Source of the DNA: Thalassococcus_A lentus
GTDB taxonomy: Bacteria; Pseudomonadota; Alphaproteobacteria; Rhodobacterales; Rhodobacteraceae
Assembly: GCF_028023555.1 (NCBI RefSeq)
Contig: NZ_JAQIOY010000007.1
Span: 105,206 to 169,205 of the forward strand
Length of the DNA stretch: 64,000 nt
Direction of reading: 5' to 3'
Part shown: in pieces, positions 50,601-60,379 of the stretch
Numbering within the stretch: position 1 is the first letter of the stretch
Layout of the letters: the number at the start of each line of letters is the position of its first letter
Made by a program: the position numbers and the translations under genes
The notes under the pieces: generated by a model
What the model saw: only the letters and a program-made list of their open reading frames with translations
Databases searched by the model: none
Told to the model about the DNA's origin: nothing

Positions 50601-52540
50601 GACGCTCGCCGCGTGAAACCGCTGAAAGTGCGCGCCGCATCTCCCGCCGCGGATTGATCCTCGGTGGGGCGCAGCTGGGCTTTGTCGGACTTTTGGCGGG
50701 CCGCATGAACTATATGCAGGTCGAGCAGGCCGATACGTTCCGTCTGCTGGCCGAAGAAAACCGCATCAACATCCGGCTGATCCCCCCTGCGCGTGGGCGC
50801 ATCGTTGATCGCAATGGCCGCATCATCGCAGAGAACGAACCCACATATCGCATTACCATGGTGCGGGAAGACGCAGGAGACGTCCAAAAGGTGATCGGCC
50901 GGTTGTCGATGCTTGTGGAACTGGACGAAGACGATCTGAACCGTGCTTTGGCTGAAATGCAGCGCACCGCACCGTTTTTCCCGGTCACCGTCGCTGATCG
51001 AGTCAGTTGGGAAGACATCAGCCGTGTCGCGGTGAATGCCCCGGCCCTGCCCGGCGTCACACCTGAGGTCGGGCTAAGCCGTATTTACCCGATGAATGAC
51101 CTGTTCGCCCATGTGGCGGGCTATGTTGGTCCGGTGTCCGAACGCGATCTGTCGCGCTATGAGGATCCACCGCCTCTGTTGCGCATTCCGCGGTTTCAGG
51201 TCGGCAAAGTCGGCGTCGAAGCCAAAGCTGAAGAGATGCTGCGCGGGCAGGCAGGCGCAAAAAGGGTCGAGGTGAATGCCGTCGGCCGCGTCATGCGTGA
51301 GCTGGATCGCCGCGAAGGCGAAGCGGGTGGCGATGTTCAGCTTACAGTCGATGCGGAGTTGCAGGATTTCGTCAAAGCGCGTCTGGGCGAAGAGAGCGCA
51401 TCTGTTGTGGTGATGGATCTAGAAAAAGGCGACCTGCTGGCGATTGCCTCTGCACCTTCTTACGATCCCAATGAATTTGTGCGCGGGATTTCCGTGCCGG
51501 ACTACGCAAGTCTCAGGGACAACGACCGCAGGCCTCTGGCATCGAAAACGGTTCAGGACGCCTATCCACCCGGATCAACCTTCAAGATGGTCACGGCCCT
51601 GGCAGCGATGGATGCCGGGCTCGTTGCGCCGGATGAAACGGTCTACTGCCCCGGTCACATGGAGGTCGGTGGGCGTAAATTCCACTGCTGGAAACGCGCC
51701 GGCCACGGCCATATGAATCTGGAACAGAGCCTGCGCGAGAGCTGCGACGTCTATTACTACGACCTCGCATTGAAGGTCGGGATTGAAAACATTGCCAAGA
51801 TGTCCCGGCGTCTTGGGCTTGGGACGGACTACGACATTCCCATGTCCGCCGTGTCATCCGGCCTGATCCCGGACAAGGCATGGAAGAAGCGTGAACGCGG
51901 CAGCGATTGGGTGATCGGTGATACCGTCAACGCATCGATTGGTCAGGGCTTTGTTCTGACCTCGCCATTGCATCTGGCGGTTATGACAGCGCGATTGGCA
52001 ACCGGTCGGTCCATCACCCCCAGACTGATCAAAAGCGTCGATGGCATCGAAACACCGTGGCGTGGCGGCAGCGACATGGGTCTGAACGACAGCCATCTCA
52101 AGCAGATCGCGCGCGCCATGTATGCCGTCAGCAACAGTCGTCGCGGTACTGCCTATGGGTCACGCATCATCGCAGATACCATGCGCATGGCTGGGAAAAC
52201 CGGAACAAGTCAGGTCAGAAACATTACAGCCGCGGAACGTGCGCGAGGCGTGACCCGGAATGACGATCTGCCATGGGAACGCCGGGACCATGCTTTGTTC
52301 GTGAACTTTGCGCCTTTCGACAACCCCACAATTGCCGTCGCAGTCGTGGTTGAGCACGGCGGCGGTGGGTCAACAGCGGCCGCGCCGATTGCGCGCGATG
52401 TGACGTTGCAGGCGCTCTATGGCGGCCTGCCACCTCTGGATGCCTATCCCAACAAAGACCGCTCTCGGATCCGGGCCCTGCACGACCGGCTCGCCCGAGA
52501 AAAGCGCGCCCGCGAGGCCGAAGGCAATGACCGCGCATGA
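50597..52540 (+). CDS. mrdA: Penicillin-binding protein 2 (elongation transpeptidase)
   Basis: 647 aa. N-terminal membrane anchor, dimerisation domain, and transpeptidase domain with active Ser in PPGSTFKMV (SxxK), the later SxN region, and AGKTGTSQV (KTG). GRIVDRNGRIIAENEPTYRI is the typical PBP2 N-terminal motif. Cross-links septum-independent peptidoglycan with RodA, encoded next. Confidence 0.96.
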   Translation: MRRSPRETAESARRISRRGLILGGAQLGFVGLLAGRMNYMQVEQADTFRLLAEENRINIRLIPPARGRIVDRNGRIIAENEPTYRITMVREDAGDVQKVIGRLSMLVELDEDDLNRALAEMQRTAPFFPVTVADRVSWEDISRVAVNAPALPGVTPEVGLSRIYPMNDLFAHVAGYVGPVSERDLSRYEDPPPLLRIPRFQVGKVGVEAKAEEMLRGQAGAKRVEVNAVGRVMRELDRREGEAGGDVQLTVDAELQDFVKARLGEESASVVVMDLEKGDLLAIASAPSYDPNEFVRGISVPDYASLRDNDRRPLASKTVQDAYPPGSTFKMVTALAAMDAGLVAPDETVYCPGHMEVGGRKFHCWKRAGHGHMNLEQSLRESCDVYYYDLALKVGIENIAKMSRRLGLGTDYDIPMSAVSSGLIPDKAWKKRERGSDWVIGDTVNASIGQGFVLTSPLHLAVMTARLATGRSITPRLIKSVDGIETPWRGGSDMGLNDSHLKQIARAMYAVSNSRRGTAYGSRIIADTMRMAGKTGTSQVRNITAAERARGVTRNDDLPWERRDHALFVNFAPFDNPTIAVAVVVEHGGGGSTAAAPIARDVTLQALYGGLPPLDAYPNKDRSRIRALHDRLAREKRAREAEGNDRA

Positions 52541-53676
52541 GCTATCTTGAGTATAATACCAAGACGGCCCCAACTGGCTGGCGCAAGGTCCTGCACCTGA
52601 ACTGGCCGCTGGTCGTCTTGCTGACAGCGGTCGCGAGCGTCGGTTTTCTGATGCTCTATTCGGTGGCCGGGGGCTCCTTTTCACCTTGGGCCGAGCCGCA
52701 GATGAAACGCTATGCGCTTGGGCTCGCCATCATGTTTCTGGTGGCCATGGTCCCCATCTGGTTTTGGCGAAACATGGCCTTTGTGGCCTATCTCGTCGGA
52801 CTTGCATTGCTGTTGGCCGTTGAATTCTTTGGCTCGGTTGGAATGGGCGCACAGCGCTGGATCGATTTAGGCTTTATGCGGCTACAGCCCTCAGAGCTTA
52901 TGAAAATCAGCATGGTGATGATGCTCGCAGCCTACTACGATTGGTTGCCACTGAAAAAAACCTCCAGACCACTTTGGGTGCTTTTGCCGATCGTGTTGAT
53001 CCTGCTGCCAACGGGTCTTGTCATATCGCAGCCTGACCTGGGAACGGCCATTCTGTTGCTGACCGCAGGGGGCCTGATGATGTTCTTGGCTGGCGTGCAC
53101 TGGGCCTATTTCGCAACCGTCATTGCAGGCGGTGCGGCGGGCATCTGGGCCGTGTTTCAATCCCGCGGCACGGATTGGCAATTGCTGAAAGACTACCAGT
53201 TCCGCCGGATCGACACCTTTCTGGATCCCAGCTCTGATCCGCTAGGGGCCGGATATCACATCACTCAGGCCAAGATCGCCATGGGATCAGGCGGCTGGAC
53301 CGGACGGGGCTTCATGCAGGGCACGCAGTCACGTCTCAACTTTTTGCCGGAAAAGCATACCGATTTCATCTTCAACACCTTGGCCGAAGAATTCGGCTTT
53401 GTCGGCGGCATCTCTCTGCTCGTGCTCTACGTATTGGTTCTGGTGTTCTGCATCTTTGCGGCCATTCAGAACAAAGACCGGTTCTCCTCTCTGCTGATCC
53501 TCGGCATCGGCCTGACCTTCTTTTTGTTTTTTGCCGTGAACATGTCGATGGTCATGGGGCTGGCGCCGGTGGTCGGGGTTCCCTTGCCTCTGGTCAGCTA
53601 TGGCGGATCGGCCATGTTGGTCTTGATGGTTGCCTTTGGATTGGTTCAGAGTGCGCACATTCACCGGCACCGCTGA
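52537..53676 (+). CDS. rodA: Rod shape-determining protein RodA (SEDS glycosyltransferase)
   Basis: 379 aa, about ten transmembrane segments. SEDS hallmarks: GAQRWIDLGFMRLQPSELMKI, SQPDLGTAILLLTAGGLMMF, LPEKHTDFIFNTLAEEFGF and PLPLVSYGGSAMLVLM. Overlaps the mrdA stop by 4 nt. Polymerises lipid II in the elongasome. Confidence 0.96.
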   Translation: MSYLEYNTKTAPTGWRKVLHLNWPLVVLLTAVASVGFLMLYSVAGGSFSPWAEPQMKRYALGLAIMFLVAMVPIWFWRNMAFVAYLVGLALLLAVEFFGSVGMGAQRWIDLGFMRLQPSELMKISMVMMLAAYYDWLPLKKTSRPLWVLLPIVLILLPTGLVISQPDLGTAILLLTAGGLMMFLAGVHWAYFATVIAGGAAGIWAVFQSRGTDWQLLKDYQFRRIDTFLDPSSDPLGAGYHITQAKIAMGSGGWTGRGFMQGTQSRLNFLPEKHTDFIFNTLAEEFGFVGGISLLVLYVLVLVFCIFAAIQNKDRFSSLLILGIGLTFFLFFAVNMSMVMGLAPVVGVPLPLVSYGGSAMLVLMVAFGLVQSAHIHRHR

Positions 53677-53758
53677 TTGCGGCTCTGTCGCGGCAAAATC
53701 GCTTTTCCCGGCACCGTGCCTGCGCTAACGCTAAGGCGAACAAAACAAGAGGCCGATC

Positions 53759-54694
53759 ATGTCGACCACCGTGCTTTTCGCCGCGCGAGACACCCGCTGG
53801 GACATTTACGAGCCGCTCTTGCGTGCTGCGCTGGATGAGCGTGGTCTCGATTATCGCCTTGGGACAGACTTTGAGCCGCAAGAGGTAGACTACATCGTCT
53901 ACGCTCCCGATTCTCATCTGCAGGATTTTACGCCCTATACAAAGCTGAAGGCCGTGTTGAACCTTTGGGCCGGCGTCGAAGGCATAACCGGCAACCAGAC
54001 GCTGCGTGCGCCGCTGGCGCGCATGGTCGATGACCAAGGCCTGACACAAGGCATGGTCGAATGGGTGACAGGTCATGTGCTGCGGCACCATCTGGGCATG
54101 GACAGCCACATATTGAATCCCGACCACGCATGGAGCCCCAATGCGCCACCGCTTGCTCCGGAAAGGCCAGTCACGATTCTTGGCCTCGGCGCCTTGGGCA
54201 TCGCCTGCGGCCAGGCGCTTGCCCAGCTCGGTTTCGACGTGACAGGCTGGAGCCGTACAGCAAAATCGGTCGAGGGGCTGCGCTGCCTGAATGGACCTGA
54301 AGGGCTTTCAGATGCTTTGACCGGCGCACAGATTGTCGTTCTGCTGCTGCCTGACACGCCACATACGCAGAACATTCTGGATGCCGCTGCCATGGCAAAA
54401 CTTGAAACCGGCGCCGCGGTTATCAACCCGGGCCGCGGCCCCCTGATCGACGATGAAGCGCTTCTGGCGGCCCTGGACAGTGGTCAGATCAGCCATGCGA
54501 CACTGGATGTCTTTCGGATTGAACCACTGCCCGAAGACCATCCGTTCTGGGCGCATCCCGGCATTACGGTAACACCGCACATCGCGTCAGAAACCCGCCC
54601 CGCAACCGCAGCACAGGTTGTTGCTGACAATATTGCCCGCGGAGAAAACGGCGCGCCATTCTTGCATCTTGTGGACCGGGCCGCAGGCTATTAA
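53759..54694 (+). CDS. ghrA: Glyoxylate/hydroxypyruvate reductase A
   Basis: 311 aa 2-hydroxyacid dehydrogenase. NAD(P) site ILGLGALGIACGQALAQLG, catalytic-Arg block AAVINPGRGPLIDDEALL, Glu in FRIEPLPEDHPFW, and His in VTPHIASETRP. The segment NLWAGVEGITGNQTL is characteristic of GhrA. It reduces glyoxylate or hydroxypyruvate with NADPH. 30 bp before rpe; forms a small operon. Confidence 0.9.
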   Translation: MSTTVLFAARDTRWDIYEPLLRAALDERGLDYRLGTDFEPQEVDYIVYAPDSHLQDFTPYTKLKAVLNLWAGVEGITGNQTLRAPLARMVDDQGLTQGMVEWVTGHVLRHHLGMDSHILNPDHAWSPNAPPLAPERPVTILGLGALGIACGQALAQLGFDVTGWSRTAKSVEGLRCLNGPEGLSDALTGAQIVVLLLPDTPHTQNILDAAAMAKLETGAAVINPGRGPLIDDEALLAALDSGQISHATLDVFRIEPLPEDHPFWAHPGITVTPHIASETRPATAAQVVADNIARGENGAPFLHLVDRAAGY

Positions 54695-54724
54695 CCCAAG
54701 GCGCGAAACCACAGGAGAGCTGCC

Positions 54725-55411
54725 ATGTCCTTTGACCGTTCCATCAAGATCGCCCCGTCTATCCTTTCTGCCGATTTTGCCAATTTTGGTGCCGAGATCC
54801 GCGCGATCGAAGATCAGGGTGCTGACTGGGTCCACGTTGATGTGATGGACGGACACTTTGTGCCGAACCTGACTTTTGGCCCAATGGCGGTGAAGGCCTT
54901 TCGGCCCCATGTCAAAACGGTGATGGACGTGCATCTGATGATCGCACCCGTGGATCCTTATATCGATGCCTATGCAGATGCCGGTGCCGATGTTCTGACC
55001 GCCCACGTCGAAGCAGGCCCCCACATCCACCGCACCTTGCAGGCCATTCGTGGCGCAGGCATGAAAGCCGGTGTTGCGCTCAATCCGGGCACCCCGGCCG
55101 AAGCTGTGGCGCACTTGCTGGATCTGACCGATCTGATCTGTGTGATGACCGTCAACCCCGGCTTCGGCGGGCAGAAATTCATCGACATGACAGCCAAGGT
55201 GCGCGCACTGCGGGGCATGATCGGCGATCGCCCGGTGCACATTGAAATCGATGGAGGTGTGGATCCAAATACTGCGCCATTGGTGGTGCAGGCAGGCGCT
55301 GATGTTCTGGTCGCCGGCTCGGCAGTCTTCAAGGGCGGATCAGTCGACAACCCGGAGGTCTATGGCGCAAACATGCAGGCGATCCGCCAAAGCATAAGCG
55401 GTGCATCCTGA
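54725..55411 (+). CDS. rpe: Ribulose-phosphate 3-epimerase
   Basis: 228 aa TIM barrel. KIAPSILSADFANFGAEI, DVMDGHFVPNLTFG, VDVHLMI-type MDVHLMIAPV, VMTVNPGFGGQKFI and the EIDGGVDPNTA block are all canonical, with catalytic Asp in VDVMDG and Asp in EIDGG. Interconverts Ru5P and Xu5P, giving substrates for the transketolases encoded elsewhere in the window. Confidence 0.96.
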   Translation: MSFDRSIKIAPSILSADFANFGAEIRAIEDQGADWVHVDVMDGHFVPNLTFGPMAVKAFRPHVKTVMDVHLMIAPVDPYIDAYADAGADVLTAHVEAGPHIHRTLQAIRGAGMKAGVALNPGTPAEAVAHLLDLTDLICVMTVNPGFGGQKFIDMTAKVRALRGMIGDRPVHIEIDGGVDPNTAPLVVQAGADVLVAGSAVFKGGSVDNPEVYGANMQAIRQSISGAS

Positions 55412-55423
55412 ATTTGCCCGCGA

Positions 55424-55466
55424 ACCGGGGCTCTGCCCCGGACCCCGGGATATTTAAAGCACAAAG
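55424..55466. repeat. Short REP-like palindromic intergenic element
   Basis: CCGGGG-CTCTG-CCCCGG hairpin (55425-55441) followed by ACCCCGGGATATTTAAAG and CACAAAGAAA. I recall elements of this type between genes in roseobacter genomes, where they may act as terminators; this is from memory. A shorter relative of the tail appears at 56897-56918 (reverse strand GAGTATTTGAAC...AAGAAA). Confidence 0.5.
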
Positions 55467-55485
55467 AAACGCAAGCAGAACCGGA

Positions 55486-55881
55486 TCAACGCCGATAGCG
55501 AAATGTTCCGGTTCCTTTGGCGATCAATTCGCCGGTTTCGTCCTTGATGCTGCCTTCGGCAAAAAAGGTGCTCCGGCCGCCACCGGTCCTAACCCCTTCA
55601 GCAATGAAAATCTTGCCGCGCGGCCGTGACAGGTATTGCACGTTCAACGTCAGGGTCAGGCACATTTGCCGGACGTCCGGATCACCGGTCCAGCAGCCCG
55701 CATAGCCCATCACGGTATCGAGCAACGAAGCATGGGCCCCGCCATGTGGATTTCCGTGACGGTTCATGATGTGATCCGCAAGCGGCAGATGAAAACAGGC
55801 ATAGTCCTGACGCCAGTCCTGCATCTGCATGCCAAGGTGTTCGGCATAGGCGTAGGGTGCCTCGAAGAATTGTTCATCCAT
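55486..55881 (-). CDS. PaaI-type hotdog thioesterase
   Basis: 131 aa from ATG 55881, overlapping the kinase stop by 8 nt. Hotdog fold with NRHGNPHGGAHASLLDTVMGYAG (catalytic N-P-H-G-G-A region) and TLTLNVQYLSRPRGKIFIAEG. Hydrolyses a CoA thioester, or protects against dead-end acyl-CoAs. Last gene of the acyl-CoA module. Confidence 0.88.
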   Translation of the reverse strand: MDEQFFEAPYAYAEHLGMQMQDWRQDYACFHLPLADHIMNRHGNPHGGAHASLLDTVMGYAGCWTGDPDVRQMCLTLTLNVQYLSRPRGKIFIAEGVRTGGGRSTFFAEGSIKDETGELIAKGTGTFRYRR

Positions 55882-56887
55882 GTGCTGTTCTCGCTTCCAG
55901 ACCCAGTTCAGCGAACCGGGGGACAAAAGTCCCCAGCCGCAAGGCCTTTTGCGGATTGGACGCATTGCCATCAAGCGCGCGTTTCTTCACGCCCTGCAAA
56001 ATGGCCGCCATACGGAAGAAGGCGAAGGCCACGAAAAACCCAAAGCCGGATGGACGCCCAATGCCTCGGGCTTGGCAGTAAAGATCAATAAACGCATCGT
56101 CGGAAGGCAGACCAAGCGCCGACCGGTTGACCCCCGCCAAGCCGCGGCCTTCGTCTCCGGGCGGCAATTGCCACTGCATGATGACACCCGCCAGATCCGC
56201 AAAGGGATGGCCCAATGTCGACAATTCCCAATCCAGCACAGCCAGCACCCGATGGCCATCCGGCTCCAGTAACAGATTGTCGATCCGGTAGTCCCCATGA
56301 ACCAGCGTGCGTTGGCCGTCATCGGGCGGCATGTTGGACTCCAACCAGTCCATCAGAGCCTCCATGACCGGCAAATCTTCGGTCTGCGAAGCACGGTACT
56401 GCTTGGACCAGCGGGCCAGCTGCCGTTCGTAGTAATTGCCGGGCGGGCCATAGTCAGAAAGGCCCAAGGCCTCAAGATCAACGTCGTGAATCGCTGCCAG
56501 AACACGGATCATATCGGACACAATGGCACCGCGACGTTCCGGCGCCGCACCCGGCATTGACGGATCCACGATACTCGCGCCCTCGACCAGGCTCATGATA
56601 TAGAACATGGAACCAATGACAGTGTCATCATCGCACAGCGCCAGCATCTGTGGCACCGGCACAGCGGTCCCGGCCAAAGCCTGTTGCACGCGAAATTCGC
56701 GATCCACCGCATGGGCTGATTTCAGCAAAACACCGGGCGGTTTGCGGCGCAGCACATAGGCCCCTGACGGACTGTCCAGACGAAACGTCGGATTGGACTG
56801 GCCCACATCAAATTTCGTTGCACGCAGCGGGCCTTCGAAATCCGGCACATGTGCCGCCATCCACTGCGAAACCCGATCGAGGTCCAT
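55874..56887 (-). CDS. APH-type phosphotransferase, ACAD10/11 or LvaA-like
   Basis: 337 aa from ATG 56887 (MDLDRVSQWMAAHVP); the open frame extends to 57211 but overlaps the dehydrogenase gene out of frame. The kinase motif LVHGDYRIDNLLLEPDG and the DFG-like VLDWELSTLGHPFADLA are intact, with N-terminal QSNPTFRLDSPSGAYVLRRKPPG. This is the APH subgroup fused to ACAD in ACAD10/ACAD11 and separate in LvaA. There it phosphorylates the 4-hydroxyl of 4-hydroxyacyl-CoA. Function here is inferred from neighbours. Confidence 0.85.
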   Translation of the reverse strand: MDLDRVSQWMAAHVPDFEGPLRATKFDVGQSNPTFRLDSPSGAYVLRRKPPGVLLKSAHAVDREFRVQQALAGTAVPVPQMLALCDDDTVIGSMFYIMSLVEGASIVDPSMPGAAPERRGAIVSDMIRVLAAIHDVDLEALGLSDYGPPGNYYERQLARWSKQYRASQTEDLPVMEALMDWLESNMPPDDGQRTLVHGDYRIDNLLLEPDGHRVLAVLDWELSTLGHPFADLAGVIMQWQLPPGDEGRGLAGVNRSALGLPSDDAFIDLYCQARGIGRPSGFGFFVAFAFFRMAAILQGVKKRALDGNASNPQKALRLGTFVPRFAELGLEARTAHG

Positions 56888-56937
56888 ACTGCACCCTGTT
56901 TCTTCTCTGTTCAAATACTCAAATCCGGCATCCGCCG

Positions 56938-58170
56938 CTAAGCGCCGTTGCCGGTATATTTGCGCAACTCTGCGCGCGCCACTTGCCGGCGATGAACTGC
57001 GTCCGGTCCGTCTGCAAAGCGCAACGTGCGAATATGTGTCCACATATGCGCCAGATCGAAATCCTGACTGATGCCGCCAGCCCCATGCAACTGCATGGCT
57101 TCGTCCACCACTTTGCCCGCCATCAGCGGCGCAACAACCTTGATCTTCGAAATCCATGGCTGGGCCGCGCGCACCCCGGCGGTATCCATCATCCAGGCCG
57201 CCTTGAGGCATAGCAGACGGGCCATCTCAATCTCCATCCGGGCATTGGCAATAATGTCGTAATTCGCGCCAAGATCTGCGATTTTCTTCCCAAAGGCTTC
57301 GCGATCCAATCCGCGCCGGCACATCATTTCGAGCGCTTTTTCCGCCTGCCCGATTGCGCGCATGCAGTGATGAATGCGCCCGGGCCCAAGGCGCCCCTGT
57401 GCCACCTCAAAGCCGCGCCCTTCGCCCAGCACGACATTTTTGGCCGGAACCCGCACGTCCGTGAACCGAATGTGCATGTGCCCGTGCGGCGCATCATCCT
57501 GTCCAAAGACCTGCATCGGTCTGAGCACGTCGATACCCGGCGTATCCGGATCCATCACGAACATCGTGTGTCGGGCATGCTTGGATGCGTCAGGGTCGGT
57601 ACAAGCCATCAGGATATAAAGACCGCAGCGCGGATCACCTGCGCCCGAAATCCACCACTTTTCACCATTCAGAACGAAATCATCCCCATCGCGCCGCGCC
57701 TCAAAGGCCAACTGCGCAGCATCAGAGGAGGCAATGTTCGGCTCGGTCATCACATAGGCCGACCGAATATCCCCATTCAGAAGTGGCTCCAGCCACCGCT
57801 CTTTCATCCAGTCCTCGCCATAGCGTTCCAGCACTTCCATATTGCCGGTGTCGGGCGCATTGCAGTTGAAGACTTCGGCAGCGATCGGCACCTTGCCCAT
57901 CTCTTCGGCCAAATAGGCATACTCGACGGTGCTCAGCCCGTATCCACGATCCGAACCGGTCAGCCAGAAATTCCACAAGCCCCGTTCGCGTGCCTTGGCC
58001 TTAAGACCATTGAGGATTTCGAGCTGCCGCTCCGTATGGTGAAAACGTCCCTTTGGATGTTTGCCAACTTCGGCGTGAAACTCGGAATCGAGCGGGGCAA
58101 TATCATCTTCGATCATGCGCCGCACTTTTTCGATCAGCGGTGCCACCCGCTCGGTCACTCCAAGGTCCAT
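56938..58170 (-). CDS. Acyl-CoA dehydrogenase family protein, ACAD10/11 or LvaC-like
   Basis: 410 aa from ATG 58170 (AACGGAGACAGGG upstream). FAD/substrate motifs: SAYVMTEPNIASSDA, GEKWWISGAGDPRCG, the GPGRIHHCMRAIGQAEKAL region and GGISQDFDLAHMWTHIRTLRFADGPDAVH at the C-terminus. The last motif is typical of the ACAD10/11 type, where the dehydrogenase removes phosphate rather than simply oxidising. It lies 50 bp upstream of the APH-type gene in transcription order. Confidence 0.88.
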   Translation of the reverse strand: MDLGVTERVAPLIEKVRRMIEDDIAPLDSEFHAEVGKHPKGRFHHTERQLEILNGLKAKARERGLWNFWLTGSDRGYGLSTVEYAYLAEEMGKVPIAAEVFNCNAPDTGNMEVLERYGEDWMKERWLEPLLNGDIRSAYVMTEPNIASSDAAQLAFEARRDGDDFVLNGEKWWISGAGDPRCGLYILMACTDPDASKHARHTMFVMDPDTPGIDVLRPMQVFGQDDAPHGHMHIRFTDVRVPAKNVVLGEGRGFEVAQGRLGPGRIHHCMRAIGQAEKALEMMCRRGLDREAFGKKIADLGANYDIIANARMEIEMARLLCLKAAWMMDTAGVRAAQPWISKIKVVAPLMAGKVVDEAMQLHGAGGISQDFDLAHMWTHIRTLRFADGPDAVHRRQVARAELRKYTGNGA

Positions 58171-58219
58171 CCCTGTCTCCGTTCTATGTTTTGCCAATCC
58201 GGGACTGGCCTGTTTTCTG

Positions 58220-58657
58220 TCAGTTCAAATACAAGCGTGTGATCCACGCAGCAGCAAGTGCCGGACGGTCTTTGCCTTCGATTTCCACCGAGACATCCCA
58301 CTGAACATTCAACCAACCATCGCCTTCATCGACACCCGCGACGGAAAAATGTCCCCGGATACGACTGCCCACCGTCACAGGTGCAACAAAGCGAACCCGG
58401 TCAAATCCATAGTTGACCGAGGTCTTGTAGCCGGAAAGCCCGTCAAAAACCTGATAGGCCATGGAGGACAGCATCGAAAGCGTCAGAAACCCATGCGCAA
58501 TTGCTCCGTCGAACCCTGCTTGGCGCCCGGCATCGGCGTCCAGATGAACCCCCTGCCAGTCTTCGGTCGTGTCCGCAAATGCCTTGACCTGAGCCGCATC
58601 GAGCGTGATCCACTCGGTCTGACAAGGGGCCATGCCCCGCAATTCGTCAGCCAGCAT
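58220..58657 (-). CDS. MaoC-type enoyl-CoA hydratase
   Basis: 145 aa from ATG 58657; a GTG at 58675 would overlap the ligase gene by 29 nt. Hydratase-2 motif DTTEDWQGVHLDADAGRQAGFDGAIAHGF with catalytic Asp/His positions (in place of D-N-x-H the first reads DTTEDWQGVH). Hydrates trans-2-enoyl-CoA. Lies between the ligase and the dehydrogenase. Confidence 0.85.
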   Translation of the reverse strand: MLADELRGMAPCQTEWITLDAAQVKAFADTTEDWQGVHLDADAGRQAGFDGAIAHGFLTLSMLSSMAYQVFDGLSGYKTSVNYGFDRVRFVAPVTVGSRIRGHFSVAGVDEGDGWLNVQWDVSVEIEGKDRPALAAAWITRLYLN

Positions 58658-60281
58658 CCGGCCACCGGAAATCACTGAATTGATCGCGCAATGTCAGTTT
58701 GGAAACTTTTCCGGTCGCGGTCAGGGGCAACTCGCTTGAGTAGGCAATGTCGTCAGGGAATTGCCATTTGGCCAAATGCGGTTCCATCAGCGCATGGATG
58801 TCCTCGAGTCCCGGTTTGTCATCTTCGTCCTTTGGCACGACAACGATCAACGGGCGCTCGTCCCATTTGGGATGCGGAATCGCGATAACAGCACAGTTGG
58901 CCACCTTGGGGTGGGCCATCGCGATGTTTTCCAGATCAATGGAACTGATCCATTCACCGCCCGATTTGATCAGATCCTTGGACCGGTCCTGAATATAGAG
59001 GAAGCCATCCGGATCGATGCTGGCCACATCGCCGGTTCCAAACCAGCCTTCGGCATCCATGGCAGCCTTGCTGGCGTCTTCGTTGTTGAAATAACCCGAA
59101 ATGATTGTGTTGCCGCGCACGTACAGCTCGCCAATCGAGGTGCCATCATGCGGCTGCCTGCTGCCATCTTCGCCCACGATCTTCAGCTCGACCCCGAAGA
59201 CGCGACGACCTTGCTTGGATTTCAGCGCCATTTGCTCTTCGAACGGCAGCTCCTTCATCGGAGCCGAAAGCTGGCCATGAGTGCCAACCGGCGACATTTC
59301 CGTCATGCCCCATGCGTGACAGACATCAACGCCTTGGTTTTCAAAGAATTCGATCATCGCACGCGGCGCAGCCGATCCGCCGATCACCACTTGATCAAGC
59401 GCCGAGGGTTTCGCGGAACGCGCCTCCATCTCGGCACGCAGGCCCAGCCAAACGGTCGGAACCCCCCAACTGGCCGTGACATGTTCAGCTTCCATAAGGT
59501 CGAACAAGGACGACCCGTCCAGTTTCGCGCCCGGCATGATCAGCGATGCCCCCACCAAGGGCGTCGCATAGGGCAAACCCCAGGAATTGACGTGGAACAT
59601 GGGCACCACCGGCAAAACGCGCGCACCTTCATAGAGCGAACGCGAAATGGTGATCGCCAGATACATGGCGTGCAAAACAGTCGAACGATGCGAATAGAGC
59701 GCACCCTTGGGATTGCCCGTGGTTCCCGAGGTGTAGCACAACGCAGCTGCCGTATCTTCGGGCAGTTCAGGCCAATCGAAAGTTTCGGACTGACCTGCCA
59801 GCAATTCTTCGTAGCAGAGCAAATCCACCGCACTTTCGGGCATATGGGCCCGGTCTGTCATCACCACCAGTTTCAGACCTTCCGGCAGATGGTTGGCCAG
59901 GGCTTCGATCAACGGAACAAATGTCATGTCAATAAAGAGCGCTTTGTCCCCGGCATGCCCGATGATGTACAGCATCTGTTCAGCCGACAGCCGTGGATTG
60001 ATGGTGTGGCAAACCGCACCCATGCCACTGATGCCGTAGTAAAGCTCAAAGTGCCGGTATCCGTTCCACGCCAGCGTGGCGACCCGATCGCCTTGTTCGA
60101 TCCCGATGCTGGCAAGACCATGCGCCAGCTGGCCGACCCGTGCAAAGGTTTGCCGATAGCTCTGACGGTGCAAATCTCCCTCAGTCCGAACGGAAACTAT
60201 TTCACCTGCCGGATGCGCTTCGGCGCCGTACCGCAATATCTCGATGATCGAGAGCGGCATATTCATCATCATTCCCTGCAT
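58647..60281 (-). CDS. Medium/long-chain acyl-CoA ligase (DmdB/FadD-like)
   Basis: 544 aa. AMP-binding signature CYTSGTTGNPKGALYSHRSTV, GMTEMSPVGT, and the adenylation-domain hinge GWFGTGDVASIDPDGFLYIQDRSKDLIKSGGEWIS, with catalytic Lys in TATGKVSKLTLR near the C-terminus. The start MQGMMMNMPLS follows AGGGGAGGCTGGG. The N-terminal half resembles the MMPA-CoA ligase DmdB group, but specificity cannot be told. Activates a carboxylic acid for the following MaoC, ACAD and kinase steps. Confidence 0.88.
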   Translation of the reverse strand: MQGMMMNMPLSIIEILRYGAEAHPAGEIVSVRTEGDLHRQSYRQTFARVGQLAHGLASIGIEQGDRVATLAWNGYRHFELYYGISGMGAVCHTINPRLSAEQMLYIIGHAGDKALFIDMTFVPLIEALANHLPEGLKLVVMTDRAHMPESAVDLLCYEELLAGQSETFDWPELPEDTAAALCYTSGTTGNPKGALYSHRSTVLHAMYLAITISRSLYEGARVLPVVPMFHVNSWGLPYATPLVGASLIMPGAKLDGSSLFDLMEAEHVTASWGVPTVWLGLRAEMEARSAKPSALDQVVIGGSAAPRAMIEFFENQGVDVCHAWGMTEMSPVGTHGQLSAPMKELPFEEQMALKSKQGRRVFGVELKIVGEDGSRQPHDGTSIGELYVRGNTIISGYFNNEDASKAAMDAEGWFGTGDVASIDPDGFLYIQDRSKDLIKSGGEWISSIDLENIAMAHPKVANCAVIAIPHPKWDERPLIVVVPKDEDDKPGLEDIHALMEPHLAKWQFPDDIAYSSELPLTATGKVSKLTLRDQFSDFRWPDAG

Positions 60282-60379
60282 CCCAGCCTCCCCTTGCTGT
60301 TCGCGTCTGTGCCACTAGAGTGGCCGGGGCCGCACCCAAAGCGCAACCGCTTTCACACAATCTGACGTCAGGAGAGCCT

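Noticed and set aside
58761..60365. 534-aa plus-strand open frame
   Set aside because: Antisense to the acyl-CoA ligase, whose motifs are intact. It is a mirror of codon bias.
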